A stretch of 64,000 nt of DNA from Tidjanibacter massiliensis (GCF_900104605.1 NZ_LT629960.1:248001-312000), one strand, 5' to 3'. Positions 9,166 through 18,358 are shown, counted from the first letter of the stretch. Notes: generated by a model not told the origin, from the sequence alone. Numbers and translations are program-made.

Positions 9166-9433
9166 AACATATATGAAAAAATAAAAGGATGTGCGACCAG
9201 AGGGGCGTTTAAGGGTATTTCCCCGGATTGTTGCCGTATGGGGAAGCGGCTGCCGGCATTTTGCGTTTCGTGAATATTTATGTACCTCCGATTCGGTGCA
9301 GCTTCCCCGGCCGCAGACGGGGGGTCGATACGGTGTTCGCCGTAAAGCCGTATATTTGTCTCCACCGAACCGCATCTGCGGACGCGGGGCGGCAGTCGTC
9401 CGACGACCGCTTTCGGTGTTCGTCGGATATAAT

Positions 9434-9441
9434 TATATTTG
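9434..9441 (+). promoter_or_regulatory. Promoter -7 box (TATATTTG) for the ECF sigma factor gene
   Basis: TATATTTG matches TAnnTTTG exactly and lies 23 nt before the ATG at 9465. It supports that start over longer in-frame possibilities reaching back to 9228. No good -33 element was seen. Confidence 0.6.
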
Positions 9442-9464
9442 TAGCACGTCCGTCGTGTGGCGGT

Positions 9465-10046
9465 ATGGGTATGGAACAGGAGTGCGATAAGGAGACGATA
9501 GAGGATGAGCGGCTTCTCGCCCTGCATGTGCAGGACGGGACGAACCGCTGGTTGGGGCAGCTTTACAGCCGTTACCTGCCTTTGGTGTACGGTGTCTGTC
9601 TCAAATATCTGCGCAATCCGGACGATGCGGGGGATGCCGTCATGGATATTTTCGAGGAGCTGACCGTCAAGGTCGGCCGTTACGAAGTGGAGCGGTTCCG
9701 CCCGTGGCTCTATACGCTGGCCAAGAACCACTGCCTGCAGCGGCTGCGCCGCAAACGGCTGGAGATACCGGCGGATGATGCGGGACGGATTATGGAATAT
9801 GCTCCGCTCGTGCATCTATTGGACGGGGAGGGTGATGAAGCGCGGTTCGCGGCACTGGAACGCTGTCTGGAGCGGTTGCCGGAGAAGCAGCGGGAGTGTA
9901 TCGACAGGTTTTTCTATGGCGGCAAGTCCTATGCGGACATCTCTGCCGAGACCTGTTGGCCGGTCAAGAGCATCAAGAGTTTTCTCCAGAACGGTAAGCG
10001 CAACCTGAAACTTTGCATGGAAAAGGAGGCCGATGAAACTGACTGA
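9465..10046 (+). CDS. ECF-family RNA polymerase sigma factor
   Basis: A 193-residue sigma-70 family protein. Region 2 (about 28-95) contains the helix YGVCLKYLRNPDDAGDAVMD and the promoter-melting RPWLYTLAKNHC stretch. Region 4 (about 125-190) contains LPEKQRECIDRFF and a helix-turn-helix with the phrase KSYADIS. The ATG at 9465 (or 9471) is used because a promoter box lies just in front. The last 14 nt overlap the next gene, so the two are translationally coupled. That gene encodes a membrane protein with a likely anti-sigma role, so this sigma factor probably answers an envelope signal. Its target genes cannot be seen here. Confidence 0.9.
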   Translation: MGMEQECDKETIEDERLLALHVQDGTNRWLGQLYSRYLPLVYGVCLKYLRNPDDAGDAVMDIFEELTVKVGRYEVERFRPWLYTLAKNHCLQRLRRKRLEIPADDAGRIMEYAPLVHLLDGEGDEARFAALERCLERLPEKQRECIDRFFYGGKSYADISAETCWPVKSIKSFLQNGKRNLKLCMEKEADETD

Positions 10047-11061
10047 TTACATATTCGGCAGCCGCCGCGGGCGGGAGGCCAACCGTCTCGAACGGGAGGC
10101 GATGGCCGACCCGTTTCTGGCGGACGCCGTCGAGGGATACGATTCGGTATACGGCGGGCATTCCGACAAGTTGGCCGAATTGGAGCAGGAGGTGGCCCGC
10201 AGGGCCGTCCGGCCGCGCCGCAGGGCAGGTCGTCGGCGCATCGTACCGTTGATTCGGGGTGCCGTGGCGGTTGCTGCGGTCGTCGCCGTGGCGGTAGTAT
10301 GGTATCTCCGGCGGCCGTCGTCCGAGGTTCCTTCGGAGGAGATTGCCCAAGCCGTCCGCTCTTTCGGACTTCCGGCGGAGAACCTTACGGAACCCGCCGG
10401 GGACTTTGCGGTGCCTGCGGAAGGTTTTGCGGAACCGTCGGAGGGATTTTGGGTGGAACCGGCAGACGGGCAGGCAGAGCCGGCGGCGGACTTTGCGGCA
10501 GCGGATGAAGAGGCTGCGCCGGCTGTTGCGGAGACGATGCGGCAGGCAGCACAGCCCGTTGCGTCCCGGGCGGCCGTGGAGACCGACCGCGTGGAGGTAT
10601 CGGTGCAGGAGGAGGTCGGTGCGGCGAATCGGGCTGCGGTGTTACGGCCGAACGGTGCCGACCGTTCGGCCGCGACGGCGAATCTTCCCGCCGGTATGGA
10701 TGCAGGGGCGCGGAGTGCGTCGGTGCTGCGGAACGGTACGGAACCTGCGGCATGGGACGGTGACGGGGAAGCGGATACCGCAGCCTTTTCGGAGACGCGG
10801 CGGGATACGGTGTCCAATCCGGCGTTTGCGGAGTATTTCTATAAATATCGTCGGAGGGTGACGTTGGCAGACGGTACGCCGGCTCGCGGCAGGGTGGTGG
10901 CCGAGTTTCGTGTGAACGATGCGGGGGTGCCTTCCGGCATCAGGATAGTGGCCGGCCTCTCGCCGGAAATCAACCGGGAAGTAATCGAACTGCTGCTGGA
11001 GGGGCCGCGCTGGGAACCGACTTCCGGCGAACGTATCCGGACGGTACTCCTTTACGAGTAG
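10033..11061 (+). CDS. Membrane protein with TonB-like C-terminal domain, putative anti-sigma partner
   Basis: A 342-residue protein. The cytoplasmic N-terminus (about 1-60) contains a LEREAMADPFLADAVEGY stretch, a pattern seen at the start of Bacteroidales membrane-bound sigma-associated TonB-family proteins. One membrane helix follows at about 70-91. Next comes a long Ala/Glu/Pro-rich low-complexity linker (about 95-255) with repeated PAEGF/PAGDF-like units. The C-terminal 80 residues resemble the TonB C-terminal domain (GRVVAEFRVNDAG and a final RTVLLYE). It overlaps the sigma gene by 14 nt. The combination suggests a periplasm-spanning protein that both senses or transduces at the outer membrane and holds the sigma factor. 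The anti-sigma role is inferred from position. Confidence 0.75.
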   Translation: MKLTDYIFGSRRGREANRLEREAMADPFLADAVEGYDSVYGGHSDKLAELEQEVARRAVRPRRRAGRRRIVPLIRGAVAVAAVVAVAVVWYLRRPSSEVPSEEIAQAVRSFGLPAENLTEPAGDFAVPAEGFAEPSEGFWVEPADGQAEPAADFAAADEEAAPAVAETMRQAAQPVASRAAVETDRVEVSVQEEVGAANRAAVLRPNGADRSAATANLPAGMDAGARSASVLRNGTEPAAWDGDGEADTAAFSETRRDTVSNPAFAEYFYKYRRRVTLADGTPARGRVVAEFRVNDAGVPSGIRIVAGLSPEINREVIELLLEGPRWEPTSGERIRTVLLYE

Positions 11062-11187
11062 GCAGGAACCGTTCGGCAAACCGCTGTCGATTGTTACCGT
11101 CCCCATTCGGATGTTTGGCATAGTTATGGCAGTATGAAAAGTATGCCGCGCCCGGCGCGGTGCAAATAAAGACAACTTTTAATACGA

Positions 11188-11601
11188 ATGGTTATGGCAA
11201 CAGCAATCAAGACAAAAGAACAGAAACAGACGCGGACCGGTACGGATTACGGTCGCTTTTTCGGGGAGATGTACGCTTTCAACAACAGTCTGAAGCTTTT
11301 TCACTGGCATGTGAGCGGCCCCGGCAGCTATGCACAGCATATGGCGCTGGACGAGGCGCTGACGACGCTCGCCGATGCGATGGACCGTATCGTGGAGACC
11401 ACCTACGCCATGAAGGGCGACATCGAGGTTGTCATTCCGCAGACCAATACCCCCCGCAATATCGAGACGCATTGCGAGAAGTTCTTCAAATACATCGACG
11501 AACAGCGTGAGATGTTCGAGGAGGATTTTTCAACGGCCATTCTCGACGACTATCAGGAAGCTATCCAGCAACTTCTTTACAGGCTGAAGAGGCTGCAGTA
11601 A
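11188..11601 (+). CDS. Ferritin/Dps-sized four-helix protein (DUF5856-like)
   Basis: A 137-residue, mostly helical protein. The YAFNNSLKLFHWHVSG segment resembles the helix-A region of Dps-like proteins, where His and Trp lie near the metal site. The overall pattern matches a Bacteroidales family I recall as DUF5856. It may bind metal or protect DNA, but the complete set of ferroxidase ligands is not obvious by eye, so function is unproven. Two ATG codons (11188 and 11194) are both plausible starts. It stands alone, with a 10-bp GC-rich hairpin just after its stop. Confidence 0.7.
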   Translation: MVMATAIKTKEQKQTRTGTDYGRFFGEMYAFNNSLKLFHWHVSGPGSYAQHMALDEALTTLADAMDRIVETTYAMKGDIEVVIPQTNTPRNIETHCEKFFKYIDEQREMFEEDFSTAILDDYQEAIQQLLYRLKRLQ

Positions 11602-11620
11602 AGGCCGCTCCCCTGAGCCG

Positions 11621-11645
11621 GCGGGGTGCCATAACGGCACCCCGC
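11621..11645 (+). terminator. GC-rich hairpin after the DUF5856-like gene
   Basis: A perfect 10-bp stem (11621-11630 with 11636-11645) and 5-nt loop, 20 nt past the stop codon. There is no T run after it, so it may be a weak or factor-assisted terminator, or an RNA 3'-end stabiliser. Confidence 0.45.
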
Positions 11646-12152
11646 TGCGCTCGTTCCGGTCTCGGCGCCCGGACGTTTACTGTGGTAAAGTCCTGCACCC
11701 TGACTGCCGGGCTCCGGTATGCAGCCGGTTTCTCGTATATGTAAAAGGCTGTGTCGCGCTGAACGGTATTCGTTCAGGCCGGCACGGCTTTGTTGCGTTT
11801 TGCGGTTCCGCATCGGGTGCAGGCTGCGGATGTCGGCTGCGGAACGGTGTCGTGTGCCGGACGCTATTGCGTGGTATCCGGCGGACGGCGGAACCGGGAA
11901 AGGGTCTTGCGGGTGCGGCCGGCTTTCGGCAGAATCCTTTGTAGCGGTGCGGCCGGTCTCCGGTACGTCCGAAGGCCGGAGCATTGCCGTCCGGTCGCAC
12001 AAGCGGCGGTTCGGTACGGCGGCGGTCGGGAGGCGTACGGACTTTCGGGTCGGGAGGACGCGGCGCGAATGGGCGGTATTTTCCGGCCTGGCGGTGCGGG
12101 TACACGTCTTTTTGTATTAACTTCGCAGGGCTGCAACAGCGGGAGTATCGGT
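11646..12152. other. Gene-free GC-rich stretch before pabA
   Basis: About 500 nt. Several frames are open on both strands, as expected at this GC content, but none of the products has a recognisable family, a consistent start or a promoter. A near-match promoter box (TAACTTCG, one mismatch to TAnnTTTG) lies just before pabA at about 12117-12124. Confidence 0.5.
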
Positions 12153-12731
12153 ATGGAGATATTGCTTGTAGACAATTACGACTCGTTCACCTTCAATCTG
12201 GTGCACATGCTCCGTGAGCTGTGCGGCTCTGCCGGGAACGTGCATGTGGTGAAGAACGACCGGCTGGGGGAGACGGACCCCGCCGCATACGACCGGATAA
12301 TCGTGTCGCCCGGTCCGGGGACTCCTTCCGAGGCGGGGGAGCTGCTTTCCTTTATCGAACGGTGTGCACCGGTGCGCCCCTTGCTGGGGGTGTGTCTCGG
12401 TCATCACGCCATCGCGCAGGTTTTCGGCGCGTCGCTCCGGAATACGCCACAGGTCTGGCACGGCATCTGTTCGTCGGTGGAGCTCCTTGCCCGTCCCCGT
12501 ATTTTCCGCGGCCTGCCCGACCGGATAGCGGTCGGACGGTATCATTCGTGGATAGTGGACGGGGATGGGATTCCCGATTGTCTCGAAGTGACGGCCCGCG
12601 ACGGAGAGGGTACCGTGATGGCGCTCTCCCATCGGGTGTACGACGTGCACGGCGTGCAGTTCCATCCGGAATCCGTCATGACGCCCTGCGGGGGCGCCAT
12701 ACTCGCTAATTTTCTTAAAGACTGCGTATGA
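12153..12731 (+). CDS. pabA: Aminodeoxychorismate synthase, glutamine amidotransferase subunit (PabA/TrpG type)
   Basis: A 192-residue class-I glutamine amidotransferase that releases ammonia from glutamine for the PabB partner. It starts MEILLVDNYDSFTFN, typical of the family. The catalytic triad is visible: Cys81 in GVCLGHHAI, and His171 and Glu173 in QFHPES. The open frame extends upstream, but this ATG gives the standard N-terminus. The stop overlaps the pabB start by 4 nt (ATGA). The two following genes are pabB and pabC, which points to p-aminobenzoate and folate synthesis rather than tryptophan. Confidence 0.92.
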   Translation: MEILLVDNYDSFTFNLVHMLRELCGSAGNVHVVKNDRLGETDPAAYDRIIVSPGPGTPSEAGELLSFIERCAPVRPLLGVCLGHHAIAQVFGASLRNTPQVWHGICSSVELLARPRIFRGLPDRIAVGRYHSWIVDGDGIPDCLEVTARDGEGTVMALSHRVYDVHGVQFHPESVMTPCGGAILANFLKDCV

Positions 12732-13714
12732 CGTGTTTCTTCGATGCCGGGCGTGTCCGGGAGCTGATGAACCGCTGCGGTGCCCGGCGCCGGCCGTTCC
12801 TCTTTGCCGTGAATTTCGAGATGACGGAGGGTCTCTTTGCCGAGAATCCGCTGGCTTGCAGCTCGGTCGGCTTCTCGGTGAACGGGGTCGGCAACAGAGA
12901 GGGCATGGCCGGGAAGAGCGGGAGCGGTGCGGCGCTGCTGGAGGCGCGGCCGATGGAGTTCGCCGAATATGCCCGCCGTTTCGGAACGGTGCGCCGCGGT
13001 CTGCTGCGCGGCGATTCGTTTCTGGCCAATCTGACGGTACGTACTCCGGTCGTTTCGGGGCTGTCGCTGGAGGAGATTTTCATGCGGGCCGAGGCGCCCT
13101 ACCTGCTCTATGTGCCGGGACGGTTCGTCTGTTTTTCGCCGGAACGTTTCGTGCGTATCGCCGGCGGTCGTATCGCTACCAATCCGATGAAAGGCACCAT
13201 CAATGCTTCCGTGCCCGATGCCCGGCAGACGATACTGAACGACCCGAAGGAGACCGCCGAACACAATACCGTCGTGGATTTGCTGCGGAACGACCTGAGC
13301 ATCCATGCCGACCGGGTACATGTGGAGCGGTTCCGCTACATCGACCGTATCGCCACACGCCGCGGTGACATCCTGCAGGTGAGTTCCGAGATAGCCGGCC
13401 GCCTGCCGGCCGGGTACGAGGCGCGGATGGGCGACATCCTTTTCGATATGCTTCCCGCAGGTTCGGTATCGGGGGCCCCGAAATCCTCCACGCTCCGCAT
13501 CATCCGGGAGGCCGAAGGGGAACCGCGCGGATATTATACCGGCGTGTTCGGCTATTTCGACGGGCAGACGCTCGACAGTGCCGTGTTGATACGCTTTATC
13601 GAAGAGGAACAGGGCCGGATGTATTTCCGCAGCGGCGGAGGTATTACGGCTTACAGCGACTGCCGGTCGGAATACGAAGAGGTGATAGAGAAAGTTTATC
13701 TGCCGTTCGTATGA
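12728..13714 (+). CDS. pabB: Aminodeoxychorismate synthase component I
   Basis: A 328-residue chorismate-binding enzyme that aminates chorismate to 4-amino-4-deoxychorismate with ammonia from PabA. The chorismate-binding core is present: a TNPMKGTI motif (usually PIKGT), ETAEHNTVVDLLRNDLS, and the C-terminal SGAPKSSTLRIIREAE and RSGGGITAYSDCRSEYEEV signatures. It is shorter than E. coli PabB, as in other Bacteroidetes versions that lack most of the N-terminal domain. It overlaps pabA and pabC by 4 nt each, so the three are one translationally coupled unit. Confidence 0.92.
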   Translation: MTCFFDAGRVRELMNRCGARRRPFLFAVNFEMTEGLFAENPLACSSVGFSVNGVGNREGMAGKSGSGAALLEARPMEFAEYARRFGTVRRGLLRGDSFLANLTVRTPVVSGLSLEEIFMRAEAPYLLYVPGRFVCFSPERFVRIAGGRIATNPMKGTINASVPDARQTILNDPKETAEHNTVVDLLRNDLSIHADRVHVERFRYIDRIATRRGDILQVSSEIAGRLPAGYEARMGDILFDMLPAGSVSGAPKSSTLRIIREAEGEPRGYYTGVFGYFDGQTLDSAVLIRFIEEEQGRMYFRSGGGITAYSDCRSEYEEVIEKVYLPFV

Positions 13715-14307
13715 AGGGGCCGTTGTTTACCGAAGTCATCCGGGTACAGGACGGAGAGTTCTGCCGGCCGGAGCCGCATGTGGCGCGGATGACTGCCACC
13801 ATGGAGCATTTCTTCGGAAGCGGGGCGGGAGCGTGTCTTCCGGCCGAGGTGCCCGAGGGGATGCGCGAGGGGCTCGTGAAGTGCCGCGTGGTGTACGACG
13901 AGTCCGTGCGCCGGGTGGAGTTCGCCCCCTATCGTCTCCGCCGTATCGCCAGTGTGGCGTTGGTTCGTGCCGACGGACTCGATTACCGGTATAAGTACGC
14001 CGACCGGAGTACGCTGGAGGAGCTGCGTCGGGGAAGCGGGTGCGACGAGGTCGTCCTGTTGCAGGAGGGCTTTCTGACCGATTCCTCGTTTTCCAACATC
14101 GTGCTGGGCGATGCGTCGGGTCTTTATACCCCCGACCGGCCGCTGCTCGCCGGGACGCGCCGGGCGGAACTGCTCCGGACCGGACGCGTGACTGCCCGGC
14201 CCATCCGGGCGGAGGAGCTGGAGCACTATGCGTATCTCTGGTTCGTGAATGCCATGGTGGGGCTTGAGGATGACCTCTGCTTTTCGGTGAAAAACATTCG
14301 GATATAG
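13711..14307 (+). CDS. pabC: Aminotransferase class IV, probable 4-amino-4-deoxychorismate lyase
   Basis: A 198-residue fold-type IV PLP protein. In this operon it should cleave aminodeoxychorismate to p-aminobenzoate and pyruvate. The likely PLP lysine is Lys95 in YRYKYADR, and the cofactor-binding phrase LTDSSFSNIV follows. It is shorter than E. coli PabC (about 270 residues) because the N-terminal domain is compact, as in many Bacteroidetes homologues. Function is assigned mainly from the 4-nt overlap with pabB. A branched-chain aminotransferase role is less likely at this length. Confidence 0.85.
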   Translation: MKGPLFTEVIRVQDGEFCRPEPHVARMTATMEHFFGSGAGACLPAEVPEGMREGLVKCRVVYDESVRRVEFAPYRLRRIASVALVRADGLDYRYKYADRSTLEELRRGSGCDEVVLLQEGFLTDSSFSNIVLGDASGLYTPDRPLLAGTRRAELLRTGRVTARPIRAEELEHYAYLWFVNAMVGLEDDLCFSVKNIRI

Positions 14308-14521
14308 AAAGTATTCCCTGGGAGATGCGGACGGCCTCTCCGTTGGGTTTTCTTGCCGTCCCTCCGTCTTTGCCGGGGTGGATTGCGGCTGCATGTAGCG
14401 GGATGAATGATGCGGCAGTACGACGTCGTACCGTTCGTTCTGCCGGCTTCCGTATGGTACGGAGGGTCCCGTCGGACGGCACTTCCTCGGTCGATGGACG
14501 CGTGCGGGTATTTTCGACCTT

Positions 14522-15178
14522 TTATTCCTCCGCAGTCCGTCTGCCGTCGGGAGTGCATGCCGTTACGCAACAGTTCTCCTTGCCGCGCCGGTAGACGGCG
14601 ATATCCGTAAATCCACTGTCGGCCAGTGCGGCGCTCAGCTCTTCCGGAGAGAAGACCTGCATCCCCTCGATACGGCTCGTCCATGTGTCGTTGCCGGGGT
14701 TGCTCATCTCGCAGCAGACCAGAAATACTCCGCCCGGTTTCAGGACGCGTGCCACCTCGGCGAAAGCCCGGTGCAGGTCGCCCCAGAAATAGACCGTTTC
14801 AAATGCGGTCACGGCATTGAATGCCCGGTCGCCGTAAGGCAGGTCGTCGGCCGTGGCCTGTTCCACGCTGCACCGGTCGGCATATCGCGCGGTTTTCCGT
14901 CGGGAGAATTCCACGCTTTCGGGCGATGCGTCCACGCCGCATACCATTCCGTCCGGGCAGCGTTCCAACAGACGGAGCAGCGTGGCTCCGCCTCCGCAGC
15001 CGATGTCGAGAACACACCATTGCGGTTGCCATTCGATGTGTGCCGCTCCCCAGCGGGTGAGCGGCGCATGACCGTTGTTCATGCCGCGCAGCATCATTCT
15101 GCCCAAGAAACCGTCCGGCCTGCGGGTATGCTGCAGCAGCGAATTGATGAAGTTCCTTTTTTTCATGATTCCGTCCAC
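14522..15178 (-). CDS. Class I SAM-dependent methyltransferase
   Basis: A 218-residue methyltransferase with a complete Rossmann core: motif I VLDIGCGGGATL (about 56-67), the acidic loop GVDASPES, motif II ATADDLPYGDRAFNAVTAFE and the post-II phrase RVLKPGGVFLV. The pattern is that of the UbiE/arsenite or small-molecule methyltransferase group; the substrate is not predictable. The start could be the ATG at 15178 or the one giving MKKRNFIN at 15166. It converges on pabC with about 210 nt between them and no obvious terminator. Confidence 0.8.
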   Translation of the reverse strand: MDGIMKKRNFINSLLQHTRRPDGFLGRMMLRGMNNGHAPLTRWGAAHIEWQPQWCVLDIGCGGGATLLRLLERCPDGMVCGVDASPESVEFSRRKTARYADRCSVEQATADDLPYGDRAFNAVTAFETVYFWGDLHRAFAEVARVLKPGGVFLVCCEMSNPGNDTWTSRIEGMQVFSPEELSAALADSGFTDIAVYRRGKENCCVTACTPDGRRTAEE

Positions 15179-15385
15179 TCCTTCGGCGAATATCCTGTAC
15201 GGAAAGAGTGCGCAACCGTAAAATTACGGATGTTTCCGTTGTGATGTGCTTGTCGTTTGCGCATTTACCTACAAATGGGGAGCGATGCGGGAACCGGATG
15301 CCTGCCGCTGGGGATGACGTCCGTTTCCGCTCTGCCGCATCGCGCAGCACCGGAGGGCTGCCGGCCTTTGCAGAAGAGATGTGTG

Positions 15386-15850
15386 TTATTCGAGGTCGTC
15401 TGCGGTGACGGTAAACGTCCATTCGGCCCTCTCTTCATCGGTGCGGTCGAATGTCCATGCCCCCCGGTCGTAGAATTGCTTCCCCGGTTTGTCGCGCTCC
15501 TCCAGCGTCCATATCCTTGCAGGAACCGAGCCGCCGTCGGTGTAGATTGACAACGGATGCGACTGGGGACGGTAGTCGAAGACTTCGTAAAAACTCGTCT
15601 GTATGTCGGAGCCTCGGACGGTAGTACGCATGATTTCGGCACTTTGCCCCGCCTGAAGGGAGTGGAGACCGAAATCGGCGAATTCGAACCACAGTTCCCG
15701 GCCGCTGGCGTTACGCAGCAGCCAGGTGACATCGCAGCTCTCCGGGTCGGTATCTTGTTTCTGGAAGAGCCGGTCGAGCGGGTTGCAGGCTGTCGGCAGT
15801 ATGAGCAGCAGCACGACGGCGCAGGTCATGGCAGTGAGTTTTCGTGGCAT
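15386..15850 (-). CDS. Small lipoprotein, paralogue A of a tandem pair
   Basis: A 154-residue protein with an SPII signal (LLILPTAC, lipidated Cys22). The mature part has a short WLLRNAS motif, beta-strand-like stretches and a conserved-looking C-terminus (WTFTVTADDL). It starts 12 nt after the stop of a second lipoprotein gene with the same layout: Cys22, W-L-L-N-A-S/T, then FYDRGAW matched by FFDSSQW. The two are tandem duplicates that have diverged. The family is not recognised and the function is unknown; it should sit in the periplasm or on the outer membrane. Confidence 0.8.
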   Translation of the reverse strand: MPRKLTAMTCAVVLLLILPTACNPLDRLFQKQDTDPESCDVTWLLRNASGRELWFEFADFGLHSLQAGQSAEIMRTTVRGSDIQTSFYEVFDYRPQSHPLSIYTDGGSVPARIWTLEERDKPGKQFYDRGAWTFDRTDEERAEWTFTVTADDLE

Positions 15851-15862
15851 GGCGGCAGGAAT

Positions 15863-16300
15863 TTATTCGTTGGCGATATCTTCGGGCGTTACCCGGAATA
15901 CGTAGTCGCAGTCGTGGCTGGCGCGGTTTTCGTCCGGCCATTGCGAACTGTCGAAGAACTGTCGGTCGGAAGTGAAATCGTAGTCCTTGTTCCACTTCCG
16001 GAGGGTGGGGCCGTCCGGAGCGGCCGAAACCGAGAGCGTGCGGTATTCGGGGTGCAGTTCGAAAAGCAGCCCGGGATTGGGTTTCGTGTCCGGCGGAAGG
16101 ACGGTCGTCCCCAGAAGCCGGTACTCGCCCGGTTCCACGGTGAACGGCGTATTGTCGTTAAAGGTGAAATAAAGGACGGAGTCCGTCGCATTCAGGAGCA
16201 TCCAGCGCAGGAAGTAGTCCTCCTCTTCCGGTTGGCAGCCTGTCGAGGTACAGAGCAACAGTACTGCGGTGCAGAGAGCGTGGAGAAAGGTGCGTTTCAT
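15863..16300 (-). CDS. Small lipoprotein, paralogue B of a tandem pair
   Basis: A 145-residue protein starting MKRTFLHALC with an SPII signal (TSTGC, Cys22). The frame is open 9 codons further upstream, but the ATG at 16298-16300 gives a normal signal peptide. Motifs shared with the downstream paralogue are WMLLNAT, an LSV...DGP segment, QFFDSSQW and a final VFRVTPEDI. Probably transcribed with paralogue A. A near-match promoter box (TATCTTTC) lies at 16335-16342. Function unknown. Confidence 0.8.
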   Translation of the reverse strand: MKRTFLHALCTAVLLLCTSTGCQPEEEDYFLRWMLLNATDSVLYFTFNDNTPFTVEPGEYRLLGTTVLPPDTKPNPGLLFELHPEYRTLSVSAAPDGPTLRKWNKDYDFTSDRQFFDSSQWPDENRASHDCDYVFRVTPEDIANE

Positions 16301-16410
16301 GGTCGGTAGTTTTTCAGGTTCATGCAACGTATTTGAAAGATAGATGCTTTTTCTGTCCGTTTTGTTGCATGCCCTTCTATTTTTTGTCGGAAACCGTCGG
16401 TTGCCGGCAT

Positions 16411-16448
16411 GAAAAACGGGCGGGACGCTGACCGGCGTCCCGCCCGTT
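16411..16448 (-). terminator. Rho-independent terminator of aspS
   Basis: A perfect 13-bp GC-rich stem (16416-16428 with 16435-16447) and 6-nt loop. On the minus strand it is followed by TTTTT (complement of 16412-16416). It lies 27 nt past the aspS stop. Confidence 0.9.
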
Positions 16449-16474
16449 CGGTATCTCTTTCGCTTTCCTCTTGA

Positions 16475-18232
16475 TTATTGTTCGGGAACGGCGACCCGGA
16501 GCGCCAGCTCGTCCAACTGGGTATCGGCTATCGGGGCCGGAGCATCTACCATGACGTCGCGGCCGGCATTGTTTTTCGGAAAGGCGATGAAGTCCCTGAT
16601 GGAATCGGCTCCGCCGAAGAGCGAACAGAAACGGTCAAACCCGAAAGCGATGCCCCCGTGGGGCGGTGCGCCGTATTTGAAAGCGTTCATCAGGAATCCG
16701 AACTGCTTTTCGGCGTCCTCGTGCGAGAAGCCCAGCGTCTCGAACAGCCGGCTTTGCAGCCCGCTGTCGAAAATACGTATCGAGCCGCCGCCCACCTCGG
16801 TACCGTTCACCACGAAGTCGTAGGCGTTGGCGCGTATCTTCGCCGGGTCGGTGTCGAAGAGCGGGATGTCCTCCGGTTTGGGCGAGGTGAAGGGGTGGTG
16901 CATCGCGTAGAAGCGTTTCGTCTCCTCGTCCCACTCCAGCAGCGGGAAATCGACTACCCACAACGGGGCGAACTTGCCCGGGTCGCGCAGGCCCAGCCGG
17001 TCGCCCATCTCCAGACGCAGCACGTTGAGGGCCGCGAGGGTCTTCATGCGGTTGCCCGCCAGCAGCAGGAGCAGGTCACCGGCCGCAGCGCCGCAGGCAG
17101 CCGCCCATGCGAGCAGCTCCTCTGCCGGGAAGAATTTGTCGATGCTGGATTTGACCGAGCCGTCCTCCGCGAGGCGTATCCACACGAGTCCTTTGGCCCC
17201 TACCTGCGGTCGTTTGACGAATTCCGTGAGTTCGTCAATCTGTTTGCGGGTATAGCCTGCGCATCCCGTCGCGACGATGCCGCCGACGTATTCCGCCGAA
17301 TCGAAGACTGCGAATCCCCGGCCGCGGGCCCGGTCGCTGAGGTCGTTTATTTCCATGCCGAAACGGATATCCGGCTTGTCCGAGCCGTAACGGGCCATCG
17401 CCTCGCTCCACGGCATGCGCGGGAAGGCACTGCCGAACTCGATGCCGAGCGTCTCGCGGAACAGGTACTTGGCGAACCGTTCGAAGATTTCGAGCACGTC
17501 CTCCTGTTCGACGAACGACATCTCGCAGTCTATCTGGGTGAATTCCGGCTGGCGGTCGGCCCGCAGGTCCTCGTCGCGGAAGCAGCGTACGATTTGGAAA
17601 TAGCGGTCGTAGCCGGAGACCATCAGCAATTGCTTGAAAGTTTGCGGCGACTGCGGCAGGGCGTAGAATTCGCCGGGATTCATGCGCGAGGGGACCACGA
17701 AGTCGCGGGCCCCTTCCGGCGTGGAGCGGATGAGGAACGGCGTCTCTATTTCGAGGAAGCCTTCTCCGTCGAGAAAACGGCGGGCGCTCTGGGCCATGCG
17801 GTGGCGCAACAGGATGTTGCGCTGCAGGGGTGGCCGGCGCAGGTCGAGATAACGGTATTTCATGCGGAGGTCGTCGCCGCCGTCGCTGTGCTCCTCGATG
17901 GTGAAGGGGGGTACCTCGGACCGGTTGAGGACGGTGAGCGCCGAGACGGCCACTTCGATGTCGCCCGTCGGTATCTTGGGATTTTTCGAGGAGCGTTCAC
18001 GTACCGTGCCCGTCGCCTGTATGACATATTCACGCCCCAGCCCGGCCGTAGCTGCACGTACCTCGGCCGGCGTGTTTTCGTCCACGACGAGTTGCGTAAT
18101 GCCGTAACGGTCGCGCAGGTCGATGAAGGTCATTGCGCCGAGGTTTCTCACTTTCTGTACCCATCCGGCGAGTGTCGTGCCCGTGCCGGTATTGTCGATG
18201 CGGAGTTCTCCGCACGTATGCGTCCTGTACAT
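16475..18232 (-). CDS. aspS: Aspartyl-tRNA synthetase
   Basis: A 585-residue class II aminoacyl-tRNA synthetase of the bacterial type. An N-terminal OB-fold anticodon-binding domain (about 1-110) precedes the catalytic domain, with motif 2 around [18 protein letters not shown] and motif 3 around [15 protein letters not shown]. Between them lies the GAD insertion domain characteristic of bacterial AspRS. It charges tRNA-Asp in the cytoplasm. The length is normal. It is divergent from tadA, with about 125 nt between the starts. Confidence 0.96.
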   Translation of the reverse strand: MYRTHTCGELRIDNTGTGTTLAGWVQKVRNLGAMTFIDLRDRYGITQLVVDENTPAEVRAATAGLGREYVIQATGTVRERSSKNPKIPTGDIEVAVSALTVLNRSEVPPFTIEEHSDGGDDLRMKYRYLDLRRPPLQRNILLRHRMAQSARRFLDGEGFLEIETPFLIRSTPEGARDFVVPSRMNPGEFYALPQSPQTFKQLLMVSGYDRYFQIVRCFRDEDLRADRQPEFTQIDCEMSFVEQEDVLEIFERFAKYLFRETLGIEFGSAFPRMPWSEAMARYGSDKPDIRFGMEINDLSDRARGRGFAVFDSAEYVGGIVATGCAGYTRKQIDELTEFVKRPQVGAKGLVWIRLAEDGSVKSSIDKFFPAEELLAWAAACGAAAGDLLLLLAGNRMKTLAALNVLRLEMGDRLGLRDPGKFAPLWVVDFPLLEWDEETKRFYAMHHPFTSPKPEDIPLFDTDPAKIRANAYDFVVNGTEVGGGSIRIFDSGLQSRLFETLGFSHEDAEKQFGFLMNAFKYGAPPHGGIAFGFDRFCSLFGGADSIRDFIAFPKNNAGRDVMVDAPAPIADTQLDELALRVAVPEQ

Positions 18233-18301
18233 ATTATGGAATTTTTAGTGGCCCTGCATCATCAGTATAAAACGCCGGATTGCGTTTTGCTGCGTGCGGC
18301 T

Positions 18302-18333
18302 GTTGCGCCGCACGACCGTTTATACTACATTTG
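18302..18333 (+). promoter_or_regulatory. Promoter of tadA
   Basis: GTTG (18302-18305), a 20-nt spacer, then TACATTTG (18326-18333) fit the Bacteroidetes -33/-7 pattern. The -7 box ends 25 nt before the tadA ATG. Confidence 0.65.
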
Positions 18334-18358
18334 CGGGGTTTCAAAAGTACGAAATTTC

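Noticed and set aside
10376-10510. Repeats in the TonB-tailed protein gene as a possible CRISPR-like array
   Set aside because: The repeats are short, in frame and coding (PAEGF-type units), not direct repeats separated by unique spacers. No CRISPR array was seen in the window.
10343-10861. Arg-rich open frames overlapping the linker of the TonB-tailed protein
   Set aside because: They are frame-shifted readings of the repetitive GC-rich linker. The anti-sigma/TonB frame is continuous and has clear domains.
11719-12120. A 133-codon plus-strand frame before pabA
   Set aside because: Cys/Arg/Gly-rich low-information product. The same region is open in other frames on both strands; no promoter or start context.
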